From assembly GCF_013393905.1 (NCBI RefSeq), contig NZ_CP040278.1, positions 159,443-223,442 on the forward strand: DNA of 64,000 nt, read 5' to 3'. The notes beneath the pieces are model-generated. The model had not been told where the DNA came from. It was given only the letters and a program-made list of their open reading frames with translations, and searched no databases. Shown in pieces: positions 1 to 8,093 of this stretch (the stretch's first letter is position 1; the number at the start of each line of letters is the position of its first letter). A program made the translations under genes and the position numbers. Origin of the DNA: Nostoc sp. C052 (GTDB taxonomy: Bacteria; Cyanobacteriota; Cyanobacteriia; Cyanobacteriales; Nostocaceae).

Positions 1-70
1 TTAATCGTAGATTATATCGGATAAAAGATAAGGGTATCTTATTTTGTGTTCGCTAAAACAGAACACCCTG

Positions 71-163
71 CGATCGCCCAGTCCTTTTACGGAATTCCGT
101 GGTGTTACTTGAGCAGGTTCAACAGCAGGTATGATATTCCGGTTAAGCCAAGCAGATTATAAA
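71..163. repeat. Imperfect ~93-bp direct repeat, copy 1
   Basis: This stretch aligns with 861-953 over about 93 bp. Both begin with a HIP1 site, carry the palindrome ACGGAATTCCGT followed by GGT, and end in AGCCAAGCAGATT. The intervening 700 bp hold the four 20-bp repeats and one small gene. The two copies look like the ends of an inserted or duplicated segment. Nothing coding is seen in 1-400. Confidence 0.55.
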
Positions 164-210
164 AACACTCTTTAAACTTCGTAAGGATTCAGGTGAAGCC
201 TAAAATGTAA

Positions 211-349
211 TTTAAAGCTTAGTTTTGCCGTACTTTAAAGTTTGATTTTGCCACTACATTGCCTCAATCGCGGTAAATCTGTTCCACGAATATCCATAAT
301 TTAAAGCCTGAGTTTGCCGGAATAGCAATTTTAAAGTTTGACATTGCCG
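211..349. repeat. Four direct copies of a 20-bp repeat
   Basis: Copies lie at 211-230, 234-253, 300-319 and 330-349 and follow the pattern TTTAAAG-YYTRA-NTTTGCC-R. Start-to-start spacing is 23, 66 and 30 bp. All are in the same orientation, in a gene-free stretch. Clustered 20-bp direct repeats resemble iterons of a replication origin or the repeated transposase-binding sites at Tn7/Mu-type transposon ends. No Rep or transposase gene is adjacent inside the window, so the role is open. Confidence 0.6.
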
Positions 350-400
350 AAATAGTCTGAACTGTTATGGTGTTTTTTATAGGTAAAATTGTATAAAACT

Positions 401-745
401 TCAGCTATTTCCAACGTCATAAGAGCGAAAAATATGAGAGTTGGCTTCTACTGATTGGCGCACTATCTCAAGCAGCGTGTCGTTATCTTCGTCTGCGATC
501 GCTCTCAGCATTTTGTTGGCGGCATCGGGTTTGTTACCTAAATACAGTCCCACTACCATTTTTTCTGCCTCTTCGGCTGAAAATTCTTTACGACAAAGAG
601 CGACGATCGCTTCTTTTCCTAAATCCGATTTTACTATCTGCAAAGCCTCTTGATATTTGAACCACACTTTTACTCTGGGGTAGGCGACAAGCCCTAGTGA
701 AGTGAGTCCAACAATAATCCCTGTTATGGCAATGGTGTCGGGCAT
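401..745 (-). CDS. Small membrane-anchored hypothetical protein
   Basis: 114 aa. The reading frame is open back to 826, but the start at 745 places a hydrophobic segment (about residues 4-22) at the N-terminus, which fits a single membrane anchor better. The rest is charged and predicted helical (KYQEALQIVKSDLGKEAI, then an acidic C-terminal half), with no recognised enzyme motif. It stands alone between two imperfect direct repeats. Function unknown; a real gene is likely because the frame is long and its composition is coherent. Confidence 0.55.
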   Translation of the reverse strand: MPDTIAITGIIVGLTSLGLVAYPRVKVWFKYQEALQIVKSDLGKEAIVALCRKEFSAEEAEKMVVGLYLGNKPDAANKMLRAIADEDNDTLLEIVRQSVEANSHIFRSYDVGNS

Positions 746-860
746 TTTACGAAAGAATAAGGGTATGGAGATTTCACCGAACCTTTGGCTAGCTGACAAT
801 GCTACGGTACAAACCTCTGAACACACAGATCGTACACGATAGCAAATATTATTGCCTTAG

Positions 861-953
861 CGATCGCCAAAACCTTTTACGGAATTCCGTGGTTTTCTCC
901 AAGCAAGCTCAATAGTAGGTATCATATTCAGGTTGAGCCAAGCAGATTGTGAA
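861..953. repeat. Imperfect ~93-bp direct repeat, copy 2
   Basis: This is the partner of 71-163, with scattered mismatches but the same order of landmarks: HIP1 site, ACGGAATTCCGT palindrome, AGGTAT, AGCCAAGCAGATT. It ends just before the small reading frame starting at 955. Confidence 0.55.
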
Positions 954-954
954 G

Positions 955-1110
955 ATGGCTAAAGCTAAAGAGATATTGGCAGCATTGCAACAGATAGAGC
1001 CAGGGGAGTATGTAGGCTTTGCTTCAGTGCGTGTTTACGAAGATATAAGTTATTTGACATGTAAAGAACAGCGAGATGTTAGTTGGTGGGAAAATCAAAA
1101 TTTAGCTTAA
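955..1110 (+). CDS. Hypothetical 51-aa protein
   Basis: A short frame beginning MAKAKEILAALQQIEPGEYV and ending WWENQNLA. It lies directly after the second 93-bp repeat and directly before the left end of a tnpB element, so the element may have inserted next to its stop codon or truncated a longer gene. There is no clear ribosome-binding site. Function unknown. Confidence 0.4.
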   Translation: MAKAKEILAALQQIEPGEYVGFASVRVYEDISYLTCKEQRDVSWWENQNLA

Positions 1111-1202
1111 AGCAGAAGAAGCCCCACATCCTACCCGCTAGGGAGGTGTGGGATGAATTCTGGGCAATAAGGAATTGACCAACAAGCGATATTAAACGTA
1201 GT

Positions 1203-1370
1203 TTAATCAGCAATGTTGGTCGATGACGAATTGCCTCTCTCTGGGATTTTCAACGAGTCAATAAGTTCTTCGACAACATGAGTCATTGTCGTATCCTTTA
1301 TCGTCGCATACAGCCGTAACTTATTTAATCTGCGTTCACTCATTCGCATTTTGAACCATTCTGTTTTCAT
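1203..1370 (-). CDS. Small ribbon-helix-helix-like protein beside tnpB
   Basis: 55 aa, beginning MKTEWFKMRMSERRLNKLRL, with MTHVVEELIDSL in the second half. A short basic strand followed by two helices fits a ribbon-helix-helix (Arc/CopG-like) DNA-binding fold. It is transcribed divergently from tnpB and lies inside the element, between the left-end hairpin and the tnpB promoter region. Small genes of this kind often accompany cyanobacterial tnpB elements; a role as repressor of tnpB is an inference. Confidence 0.6.
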   Translation of the reverse strand: MKTEWFKMRMSERRLNKLRLYATIKDTTMTHVVEELIDSLKIPERGNSSSTNIAD

Positions 1371-1431
1371 TCTGTACCCACGTATTACCTACATCCATGA
1401 TATTATAGGATAACAAAGGAGGTGATAAAAA

Positions 1432-2649
1432 GTGTTGAAAGCAGTTAAGGTCAGGCTATACCCAACAATCGAGCAACAAGAAAGTCTAGCCAGATCGTTT
1501 GGTTGTGCAAGATGGTATTGGAACTATGCACTTAATGCTTGCATTCAACACTATGGGCAAACTGGGAAGTCGCTAAAAATGAGTGAATATAAGGGTTTAC
1601 TACCTCAACTAAAAGTAGAGTACCCTTGGTTAAAACAAGATTGCTATTCGTCAGTTTTGCAGTGCGTAGCCATTAATCTAGACAAAGCTTACAAAAACTT
1701 TTTTGATGGACGGGCTAAGTTTCCCAAGTTTAAATCAAAATTTGATAGGCAGTCTATTCAGTATCCGCAAAGTGTCACTGTTGTAGGTGAGAAGTTAAAG
1801 ATTCCTAAAATTGGTGAAGTGAAGTCAGTCTTTCACAGAAAAGTTTCGGGAATAATTAAAACTGTCACCATTAGTAAAACTCCTAGTGACAAGTACTTTG
1901 CCTCAATCTTGTGCGAGGTAGAGGTTGAATTGAATCAACCGAGTGGAGATAAAATACTCGGTATTGATCTTGGGCTAAAGGACTTTGCAATTGTCCATGA
2001 TGGACAGGAGTTTACCAAGTATTCCAACCCAAAACACCTAAAACGCCACGAGAAAAATCTAGCTCGTAAGCAGAAAAAGTTTGCCCGAAAAGTTAAAGGA
2101 AGTAATTCTAGAAATAAACACAAAAAGCTAGTAGCTAAGGTTCATGAAAGAGTATCAAATTCCCGCCAGGATTTTCTGCATAAACTCAGCAGAAAATTGG
2201 TCAATGAAAGTCAAATTATTGTTGTGGAAAACCTTCACATCAAGGGAATGGTACGGAACCGTAAGCTATCGAAAAGTATATCTGATGTGGGCTGGGGGAT
2301 GTTCGTCAATTTCCTTGATTACAAGTTAAAAGACTCTGACGGTCAGCTTGTTGGAATAGATAGATTTTTTCCCAGTTCAAAAACTTGCTCATGTTGTGGT
2401 CATATTGTTGATGAGTTGCCGCTAGATATCAGAGAGTGGGATTGCCCGAAGTGTAAATCTCATCACGATAGAGACGGGAACGCCAGTCAGAACATCAGAA
2501 CAGAAGGTATTCGGATATTATCTATGGACGGAGGGAACCCCGTTCTTGCCGAGTCGAGGCAATGTAAGACCAATAAACTGCAAAGTGGAAAGGCTATTGT
2601 CGATGAAACCGGAAGCCCACACTTACTCCGTCAGGAGAAGTGTGGGTAG
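1432..2649 (+). CDS. tnpB: TnpB RNA-guided nuclease (IS200/IS605 type)
   Basis: 405 aa, GTG start preceded by a near-perfect Shine-Dalgarno (AAAGGAGGTGAT). The RuvC-like catalytic triad is complete: Asp in ILGIDLGLKDF (about residue 181), Glu in IIVVENLHIKG (about 266) and Asp in HDRDGNASQNI (about 347). A four-cysteine zinc ribbon (CSCCGH and CPKC) lies between the last two. TnpB proteins are nucleases guided by an omega RNA from the element right end and promote element retention. The length is normal and the gene appears functional. Confidence 0.93.
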   Translation: MLKAVKVRLYPTIEQQESLARSFGCARWYWNYALNACIQHYGQTGKSLKMSEYKGLLPQLKVEYPWLKQDCYSSVLQCVAINLDKAYKNFFDGRAKFPKFKSKFDRQSIQYPQSVTVVGEKLKIPKIGEVKSVFHRKVSGIIKTVTISKTPSDKYFASILCEVEVELNQPSGDKILGIDLGLKDFAIVHDGQEFTKYSNPKHLKRHEKNLARKQKKFARKVKGSNSRNKHKKLVAKVHERVSNSRQDFLHKLSRKLVNESQIIVVENLHIKGMVRNRKLSKSISDVGWGMFVNFLDYKLKDSDGQLVGIDRFFPSSKTCSCCGHIVDELPLDIREWDCPKCKSHHDRDGNASQNIRTEGIRILSMDGGNPVLAESRQCKTNKLQSGKAIVDETGSPHLLRQEKCG

Positions 2650-2675
2650 TTCACAGCCTCCAATAATTATTGAAT
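2616..2675 (+). ncRNA. Omega-RNA 3' scaffold hairpin and guide of tnpB
   Basis: A hairpin CCCACACTTACTCC-GTCA-GGAGAAGTGTGGG overlaps the 3' end of tnpB and is followed by TAGTTCAC. In characterised TnpB systems the guide RNA starts inside the 3' part of tnpB and reads into flanking DNA, so the guide here would begin near 2655 with AGCCTCCAATAATTATTG. The 5' limit of the RNA cannot be read from sequence alone. Confidence 0.5.
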
Positions 2676-2727
2676 TCTCAAGCTAAAATTTGATTGATTA
2701 AAGACTGTTTGAATAGGAGATGTCACG

Positions 2728-3309
2728 ATGTCGGAAGCAAATATTGATTTTCCAGCAGTCAGAGAAATTGCAGGTATTCAATTCCAATTTGGAGAAAACG
2801 AAAACCAATTCTACTACCAGACATTCGCCGAGGGATTAATCTACAACATCGCTAGGAATAAAAATGAATCGTATTGGTGGATTTGGTCGCACTTAGGAAC
2901 ATCAGTCCTTACCCTGAATAAAACTTACGTCCCCTGTTCGATCCCAGGATTGCAAGACGATATTGAGTATGTGTTGTATGCAGTAGCTTTGTATATAAAT
3001 AAGGGGATAAATCCACATTTCAAAAAAAGGCAAGAATTGTCTTTTATGTTTAACTTAGAAGCAGAGGTGTTGCAAGCTGTCAGACCAGAAAGTTTTGATG
3101 AGGACTTACTTGCATTGATTCAAGCGTACAATGCCGAGCCAATTAAAGCTTTCTCATTTCCAGATGGGAGTCATTTGGTTTGGGATAACGACAATCAATT
3201 AATAGAAAACCCAGAAAAGTTGGATTTGACATCTCTGGTGCAATCAGAAACTTCTTTGTTGTTAGAAGAAGTGAATAATTTTGTAAAAAGACATAAACAA
3301 AATAACTGA
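2728..3309 (+). CDS. Hypothetical protein, 193 aa
   Basis: The start is supported by TAGGAG eight to nine bases upstream. The protein has a mixed alpha/beta composition rich in aromatic residues in its first half (YWWIWSHLG) and acidic in the second half; no signal peptide, membrane segment or catalytic motif is visible. It is monocistronic, on the far side of the tnpB element. Function unknown. Confidence 0.6.
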   Translation: MSEANIDFPAVREIAGIQFQFGENENQFYYQTFAEGLIYNIARNKNESYWWIWSHLGTSVLTLNKTYVPCSIPGLQDDIEYVLYAVALYINKGINPHFKKRQELSFMFNLEAEVLQAVRPESFDEDLLALIQAYNAEPIKAFSFPDGSHLVWDNDNQLIENPEKLDLTSLVQSETSLLLEEVNNFVKRHKQNN

Positions 3310-3348
3310 AAAAGAATAATTACCCAAAAACGATCGCCTTGCACTAAA

Positions 3349-3891
3349 TTACAAAGTTTGCCAGAACTTCAGGCATTCTTTAAAATTCGGGCATTCCCCA
3401 GCAATAAAGGCTCCAGACATCGATCTACAATTAAAGTCGATGGGACAACCTCCTAATTTGAGTTCTTCCTCTTGCTTTTGCTTGATTTGCTGCTGGCGTT
3501 CAACTCGCTCTTGCTGTGCCTGGGCTATCCTACTTTGCCGATTAAGCACAGCTTCCCAGATATAGCGTCGCCAGGGCTGTGGCAAGTCTTCAGGATTGCG
3601 ATTGAATAAGGTTACTTTTTCTAAAAAATCAATTTTTAACTCCCATCCTACATTCAATCTCCAGCCATACACATCTCGATATTCGCGATCGTTGTGATAG
3701 TAGTTATAAGGATGCTGCCCCCAGCGGACAAGCTGAATCATATAATCGCTCCAGAGTTTCTGCCTGATAATTTGGGACTCTGGCAATAAAAGTGTAAATC
3801 GGCGATCGCTATTTTCAGAGAATTTATACCATTGCCGATCTAAATATTGGCATATATCCCGCCATTGGCATAATTGTTCGTAGCTATCCAT
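3349..3891 (-). CDS. Hypothetical protein with C-terminal cysteine cluster
   Basis: 180 aa. The first two thirds are rich in Trp, Tyr and Arg. Residues about 120-145 form a Gln/Glu-rich helix (QQERVERQQQIKQKQEEE), probably a coiled coil. The end carries four cysteines (CPIDFNC, then ECPNFKEC), which could bind zinc. It is convergent with the preceding gene, with a 39-bp gap. No family recognised; this could be a DNA- or RNA-binding accessory protein. Confidence 0.6.
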   Translation of the reverse strand: MDSYEQLCQWRDICQYLDRQWYKFSENSDRRFTLLLPESQIIRQKLWSDYMIQLVRWGQHPYNYYHNDREYRDVYGWRLNVGWELKIDFLEKVTLFNRNPEDLPQPWRRYIWEAVLNRQSRIAQAQQERVERQQQIKQKQEEELKLGGCPIDFNCRSMSGAFIAGECPNFKECLKFWQTL

Positions 3892-4011
3892 AAGCTTTCT
3901 AATATTAATTCTGATGCTTTATGAAGCTTGGTTTTAGTGTAGATTACCTCCATTTATTTAGTAATCACATTTAAGAAATATTACAATAGAAGAGTACTAG
4001 TTATGTGCAAA

Positions 4012-4017
4012 TATAAT
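4012..4017 (+). promoter_or_regulatory. Putative -10 box (TATAAT)
   Basis: A consensus TATAAT lies about 33 bp upstream of a 21-codon leader frame at 4050. It is the same promoter-plus-GGAGA-leader arrangement seen before many small genes in this window. The -35 region is not clear. Confidence 0.45.
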
Positions 4018-4049
4018 AGTTTGATTTTGCGCTTAAGTGGAGAAGTAAG

Positions 4050-4115
4050 ATGATTTTATCTGTTATCAATGAAGATTGTGTGAAAGTAGGAGAAGTTGAA
4101 GCTTCTAAGGAATAA
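4050..4115 (+). CDS. 21-aa leader peptide or microprotein
   Basis: MILSVINEDCVKVGEVEASK plus one residue, preceded by GTGGAGAAGTAAG, a variant of the recurrent start region. It ends 7 bp before the start of the next gene at 4123 and probably shares its transcript. It could be a regulatory leader frame controlling that gene. Too short for any family assignment. Confidence 0.4.
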   Translation: MILSVINEDCVKVGEVEASKE

Positions 4116-4122
4116 CAAAAAG

Positions 4123-4287
4123 ATGTCTAAAAAATCTAAGAATAGTTCAGAGAAATCAGAGAATTATATGCAACAGGGCTATAATTCTGTTCAAACTGGC
4201 ACCACCCCACCTGCTGACTTGACAGAGCAGCAGAAGCGGGAGTGGGATGCTGGAGTAGTTGATGCTGCTCGTCAGTTGATCGATTAA
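4123..4287 (+). CDS. Small hydrophilic protein, 54 aa
   Basis: Begins MSKKSKNSSEKSENY; very polar, Lys/Ser-rich at the N-terminus, with TEQQKREWDAGVVDAARQLI as a probable helix at the C-terminus. The start at 4123 is preferred over an upstream TTG (4096), which would read through the leader frame. It lies between a leader frame and a 56-aa gene and is probably cotranscribed with both. Function unknown. Confidence 0.5.
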   Translation: MSKKSKNSSEKSENYMQQGYNSVQTGTTPPADLTEQQKREWDAGVVDAARQLID

Positions 4288-4332
4288 TATTATCAGGGAA
4301 GGATTTAAACCCTTCCCTTTATCATTGGAATA

Positions 4333-4503
4333 ATGAACGACACAGATCCCGATTACTACGAAGATGAAAATCATGGTTACTGGCTTTTGTCTCCAGACTA
4401 TGAGTTTCAACAAAGAATGATAAGAATGAGTGACGCTGCCTGCAAAGCAGGTATAGCGTGTTCGCTTGAGGACAATCCAAACTATTCTGATATACCATTT
4501 TAA
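4333..4503 (+). CDS. Small acidic protein, 56 aa
   Basis: MNDTDPDYYEDENHGYWLLS at the start, ending NPNYSDIPF. Short, acidic, with two cysteines; preceded by TTGGAATA. It is followed after 5 bp by a strong hairpin terminator, which supports its being a real translated gene. Not recognised. Confidence 0.5.
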   Translation: MNDTDPDYYEDENHGYWLLSPDYEFQQRMIRMSDAACKAGIACSLEDNPNYSDIPF

Positions 4504-4508
4504 CGACG

Positions 4509-4540
4509 AAACCCACATTACTAAACAGTAATGTGGGTTT
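4509..4540 (+). terminator. Rho-independent terminator
   Basis: AAACCCACATTACT paired with AGTAATGTGGGTTT around a four-base loop, immediately after the 56-aa gene, followed by a moderately T-rich tract. Confidence 0.75.
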
Positions 4541-4567
4541 CGTTATTTTATTTAATTGTGCAGGTGT

Positions 4568-4975
4568 CTACTTAATACATGACCAAGTAAGATCCACCAT
4601 ATTCATGAAATTAATTCGATCTTTGGCAATACGTTGAACAAAAATTTCTTGCTTGTCTGGAACGATGGCTTGATATACTATTTTCATCGCATTAGCTGTA
4701 GTCTGATCGATAATTACTGGCTCGTATTCATCGTAACCTTGATTGAATTGAAAATGTCCTTTCTCATCAAAACTACCTTCATCGGGCCAGACGAAACATA
4801 GGTAAGTATCTCCTTCCACTATATCTATCAAGCGTTCTATGCTGGCAAAAACAACTTTTTGTCCAGACTGAATTTCTAATGGTCTTACAGGACTTCCGTA
4901 GTAATCCTCATCTTCTTTTGCTTCTTCAAACAAGTCAAAAATACTAATTGCTTTTTCAGGCATATTATTATTCAT
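4568..4975 (-). CDS. Hypothetical acidic protein, 135 aa
   Basis: The start is supported by AAAGGATT just upstream. It begins MNNNMPEKAISIFDLFEEAK and contains many acidic and aromatic residues; no motif recognised, no membrane segment. It is transcribed towards the terminator at 4509-4540. Function unknown. Confidence 0.55.
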   Translation of the reverse strand: MNNNMPEKAISIFDLFEEAKEDEDYYGSPVRPLEIQSGQKVVFASIERLIDIVEGDTYLCFVWPDEGSFDEKGHFQFNQGYDEYEPVIIDQTTANAMKIVYQAIVPDKQEIFVQRIAKDRINFMNMVDLTWSCIK

Positions 4976-5228
4976 TGGAATCCTTTGGTTAAACTTTTGT
5001 TAGCTAAGTGTAGCTATATATACTATAGCATTTTACGTAATAACATAACGCAGATATAAGCAAAGTCTAATTCGTAAAAGCTTAGTTAGCGATCGCTCTT
5101 TCTAGAAAAGCATAGAAATATGAATTTTTCTGGTTTATTTTAATTAGTAAATAGTAGCTACTTGCGAGTTGTCTAATCGTTTCTATGACAATAAATGCAC
5201 TAAAATAGAAATAAGTATGGAGGATAAA

Positions 5229-5801
5229 ATGCTTAACCAACACACAGGACAAGAAGCCATAAAATTTGTGATTTCAGATATACATGGCAAGATATTGCAG
5301 TCTTCTCCTAGTTACCACGGCACGACATATCTAGTTGCTAAGGATGGAGGAGGTAAAAAAATACTATCCCTAAGTCTAGAAGAACGTGCTGAAACAATCT
5401 ATTTTATAGTCGAGTTTTCTGGAGAAACTCGACTCATGGCTTTTGGATTTCATTTGTCGGCGTTGAAATGTTATGCTCAAGACATTTTCAACAGAGCTTT
5501 GACTTTGGATTTTCAAGATTTTGATCCCTCTTTACAAGAGAATGCCCAAGTATGGGCAGAAATGCAAAAGACTAGTTTTGATTATCCTGAATTTAAATCG
5601 GCGAATCTTTTTGCCAAGTATGCTTTTGACAAAAATCACTTTTTGATTCTAGGAGATAAATTACTTTGGACAAACAATTGGGCAGAGGAAGATAGGGAGG
5701 ATGCTCCAAAATGGAGTATGTCATTTTTTACAAAAATACCTTCTTTAGCTTCTAAAGCTTGTATGGAGTGGTCTAGCTTGGCTGACATATACCCCAGCTA
5801 G
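5229..5801 (+). CDS. Hypothetical protein, tandem paralogue 1
   Basis: 190 aa from the ATG that follows TGGAGGATAAA; the frame is open further upstream, but this start matches the next paralogue. It shares with the protein at 5967-6527 an N-terminal LN-x-x-T-x-QE segment, a central GGKKILSLS (GEGKKILSLS) segment, FDFQDFD (DFQDFDP here) and a C-terminal W-S-MSFF-x-x-IPSLA. No known domain, signal peptide or membrane helix. The two genes look like a local tandem duplication, and each has its own untranslated leader. Confidence 0.65.
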   Translation: MLNQHTGQEAIKFVISDIHGKILQSSPSYHGTTYLVAKDGGGKKILSLSLEERAETIYFIVEFSGETRLMAFGFHLSALKCYAQDIFNRALTLDFQDFDPSLQENAQVWAEMQKTSFDYPEFKSANLFAKYAFDKNHFLILGDKLLWTNNWAEEDREDAPKWSMSFFTKIPSLASKACMEWSSLADIYPS

Positions 5802-5841
5802 ACTGTTATTAAATACATCCAAAAATCATTCAATAATGTTT

Positions 5842-5867
5842 AACCCCAGAATTCATTTTCTGGGGTT
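5842..5867 (+). terminator. Rho-independent terminator
   Basis: AACCCCAGAA/TTTCTGGGGTT hairpin followed by TTTTTTAT, 40 bp after the first tandem paralogue and before the second. It separates the two into independent transcripts. Confidence 0.75.
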
Positions 5868-5966
5868 TTTTATATTTTGTTTAAAACCAATTCGCTTCAG
5901 CGTATCTTGCAGCGTTAATTATCTGCTTCTAAGCATTAATATATAAAAAGTCCACAAAGAAACGAA

Positions 5967-6527
5967 ATGCTGAATAGATACACAAGTCAGGAAGGTATTC
6001 GCTTCGCAATCAAGGATACCAAATTATTTACAAATCCTAGTTTTGGCTATCACACTACTATCGTTGCCTATGACGGTGAGGGTAAAAAAATATTATCTTT
6101 ATCAGCTAAGGAATATGCTGATGCTGTATATTTCGATATTGTATTTTGTGGGGAAACGCCTAATGGCACCACTGGTTTTGCTCTCTTGTCCTTAAAGAAT
6201 AAATGTCAAGAAGTTTTTGACAGAATTTTAGTTTTTGATTTCCAAGATTTTGATTCTTGCTTAAATGAAGTATACCCAACTTCTGTATTTAAGCAAAGAA
6301 CAGCCATTGGTAGAACTTCTACCCGATTTAGTTCTGCCAATGACTTCGCAAAAAACGTTTTTAAAATGAATTGTTATCTGCCACTTAATGGCAGGATTCG
6401 CTGGGAGAATAGTTGGGTAGAAGAGAATGAAGATTACGTTCCAAGATGGAGCATGAGTTTCTTTGTTCTTATCCCATCTTTGGCTCTTAAAGGGTCGTGC
6501 AATCTCTCAGAAATGTATAAAAATTGA
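5967..6527 (+). CDS. Hypothetical protein, tandem paralogue 2
   Basis: 186 aa, homologous over its full length to the 190-aa protein upstream: MLNRYTSQEGIRFAIKD start, YDGEGKKILSLS, DFQDFD, and RWSMSFFVLIPSLALKG at the end. Divergence is considerable, so the duplication is not recent. No domain recognised. A terminator lies between the two copies, so each is expressed on its own. Confidence 0.65.
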   Translation: MLNRYTSQEGIRFAIKDTKLFTNPSFGYHTTIVAYDGEGKKILSLSAKEYADAVYFDIVFCGETPNGTTGFALLSLKNKCQEVFDRILVFDFQDFDSCLNEVYPTSVFKQRTAIGRTSTRFSSANDFAKNVFKMNCYLPLNGRIRWENSWVEENEDYVPRWSMSFFVLIPSLALKGSCNLSEMYKN

Positions 6528-6611
6528 GAATTTTTATAACGCGATCGCAGGAATAGAGGTGAATACAAGTTTGCCTCTATCCTGCTCAATAAGTTTAATT
6601 AAACGCTATTT

Positions 6612-6620
6612 TGCTATACT
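6612..6620 (+). promoter_or_regulatory. Extended -10 promoter (TGCTATACT)
   Basis: TGC followed by TATACT, about 65 bp before the start of the three-gene operon at 6685. Closely related TGCTACAAT boxes precede other cassettes at 11072, 16166 and 49243. Confidence 0.45.
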
Positions 6621-6684
6621 TAAATAGGTGCTATTTTAGATATTTTGTTACTAATATAAATAGCATTAAATGGAGAATAAAATA

Positions 6685-7038
6685 ATGCAGCCAACCAAAA
6701 AAAGAAAAAACAAACCGCATTTTATTGGACAATACAACGAAATCACTTATGTAGTTATTAAAAGTAACACAGTGATTTACCAAGCTGGTAATAGTCCACT
6801 TGAATCGACTACATTTGTAGATAAATCGGAGGGGGTAGGTAAAGATATGATGAAAGATTTTTGTAAAACTACCACCAAAGAATTAGCAGAAGAGAATGGT
6901 GGAACCCTTGATTATATTTTTGTAGAAAACTTTCATCTTTCTACTTATGTCGGGTACGTGGAGAATGTTTATACTTATGTCGAATACGTAGAAACTTTGC
7001 ACTTAAAGTATCCACCTTCTAAACTAAATAAAAAATGA
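6685..7038 (+). CDS. Hypothetical protein, first gene of a 3-gene operon
   Basis: 117 aa from the ATG following ATGGAGAATAAAATA; an in-frame ATG 15 bp upstream is part of that leader. The N-terminus is very basic (PTKKRKNKP). Towards the end there is a short internal repeat (TYVGYVENVY / TYVEYVETLH). It overlaps the next gene by ATGA, indicating translational coupling. Function unknown. Confidence 0.6.
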   Translation: MQPTKKRKNKPHFIGQYNEITYVVIKSNTVIYQAGNSPLESTTFVDKSEGVGKDMMKDFCKTTTKELAEENGGTLDYIFVENFHLSTYVGYVENVYTYVEYVETLHLKYPPSKLNKK

Positions 7039-7379
7039 AATATACATTCCACGGCAAAGAATATCGCGCCCAATTAGAAGTTACCGACTGGCGAATATCT
7101 CCATCCAAAAAAGCTGGAGAACCAGATTGGTTAGTTAGACAAAAGCAAAACCTGTCTCAAGACAAGGTTTCCGTATCCGTTTACATTTTGCCTCAAACCA
7201 TGAACCCCAATACCCCTTTTAGAGGGCATACTAAAAGTACTCAAAGCGTTTTTTATCAAACGAGTAATGGAAAAGATTTCCCTGAAGTTTTTGCTCAAGC
7301 TTGGAGGCAAGTGAAAAGGTGGACTGAACTCTCCGATGACGATCTGCCTAAGAAATTTCATAAATATAGGATGTTATGA
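7035..7379 (+). CDS. Hypothetical protein, 114 aa, operon member
   Basis: Starts inside the ATGA overlap with the upstream gene and ends in an ATGA overlap with the DUF2786 gene, so the three are translated as a unit. The sequence is beta-rich at the start (KYTFHGKEYRAQLEVTDW) with a basic C-terminal helix (FAQAWRQVKRW). No family recognised. Confidence 0.65.
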   Translation: MKYTFHGKEYRAQLEVTDWRISPSKKAGEPDWLVRQKQNLSQDKVSVSVYILPQTMNPNTPFRGHTKSTQSVFYQTSNGKDFPEVFAQAWRQVKRWTELSDDDLPKKFHKYRML

Positions 7380-8089
7380 ACAAAACAAATTCACAGAAAA
7401 CTGTTGAAAAAATTCAAAAAATGTTAGCTCTTAGCCAATCTTCTAGCGAAGCTGAAGCATTGGAGGCTTTCAAAAAAGCCCAAGACCTAATGCTTCGCCA
7501 TAATCTATCGCTAACAGATTTAGAGAGGGCAAGCACTCAAAAACCAGCGAAATACGTTCTCTACCGTAGCGGAAAGCTAAGAGTTTGGAAGAATATTTTA
7601 GCTGTGGCGATCGCCGAATCGAATCATTGCCTTTGCTATTTGCAACGGGGAACCTCTATTTCGGTATTTGGAGTCATTGGTAGACGAGTGAACGCCGATG
7701 CTGCCAGGATTCAGTTTGAGTACTTGGTGAATACCATTGAAAATTTAGCAAAAGAAGCTCAAGGCGATCGCAGATATAAGAGTTCCTTGAAGTTAGGTAT
7801 AACTGCGACTCTGCATCGGAGGATTGCAGAACTTATCGAACAGCAGAAAGAGGAAGGCATCTGTGCTGATGAAAATTCCCCAAATTCCTCAGCGCTGGTT
7901 GTACGTTCGCTGTATGAGACGCTGCTCCAAGAGAACTTGCGATTTACAGAAGAAATGCCCAAAGTAAAGCAGAAGCCAAAGAAACCTGTGGTGACTTCAC
8001 CCGAAGGCTTTCTTCACGGAATTGAATTAGGAGAAGATGTTTCTCTTGGACAACAACAAGATAATTCAACTACTAGTCCGCTATCGTAA
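7376..8089 (+). CDS. DUF2786 domain protein
   Basis: 237 aa. Residues about 9-50 read KTVEKIQKMLALSQSSSEAE then ALEAFKKAQDLMLRHNLSLTDL, the hallmark of DUF2786, a domain common in phage and plasmid proteins and of unknown activity. The middle holds a segment with His and Cys residues (AIAESNHCLCYLQRG) and a second helical part; the last 40 residues look disordered. Third gene of the 6685-8089 operon, followed at once by a terminator. Confidence 0.8.
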   Translation: MNKTNSQKTVEKIQKMLALSQSSSEAEALEAFKKAQDLMLRHNLSLTDLERASTQKPAKYVLYRSGKLRVWKNILAVAIAESNHCLCYLQRGTSISVFGVIGRRVNADAARIQFEYLVNTIENLAKEAQGDRRYKSSLKLGITATLHRRIAELIEQQKEEGICADENSPNSSALVVRSLYETLLQENLRFTEEMPKVKQKPKKPVVTSPEGFLHGIELGEDVSLGQQQDNSTTSPLS

Positions 8090-8093
8090 CTTT

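Larger units (their letters stand above)
1110..2654 (+). mobile_element. IS200/IS605-type element with tnpB only
   Basis: The element is bounded on the left by an imperfect hairpin (about 1123-1152, CCCACATCC paired with GGTGTGGG) and on the right by a hairpin at 2616-2646 followed by GTAGTTCAC. Such subterminal hairpins are the single-strand ends recognised by Y1 transposases. No tnpA is present, so the element would need a transposase in trans. The exact ends are inferred; the sequence after 2654 would be the omega-RNA guide segment. Confidence 0.6.

Noticed and set aside
441..653. Plus-strand frame opposite the membrane-protein gene
   Set aside because: It is antisense to a frame with coherent composition, has Ser-rich low-complexity sequence and no start region.
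1935..2329. Other frames within tnpB
   Set aside because: They lie inside an intact tnpB with all catalytic motifs; shadows.
4156..4518. Minus-strand 120-aa and 64-aa frames opposite the small plus-strand genes
   Set aside because: Composition is unlike protein, no start region, and the plus strand has three ordered small genes and a terminator.
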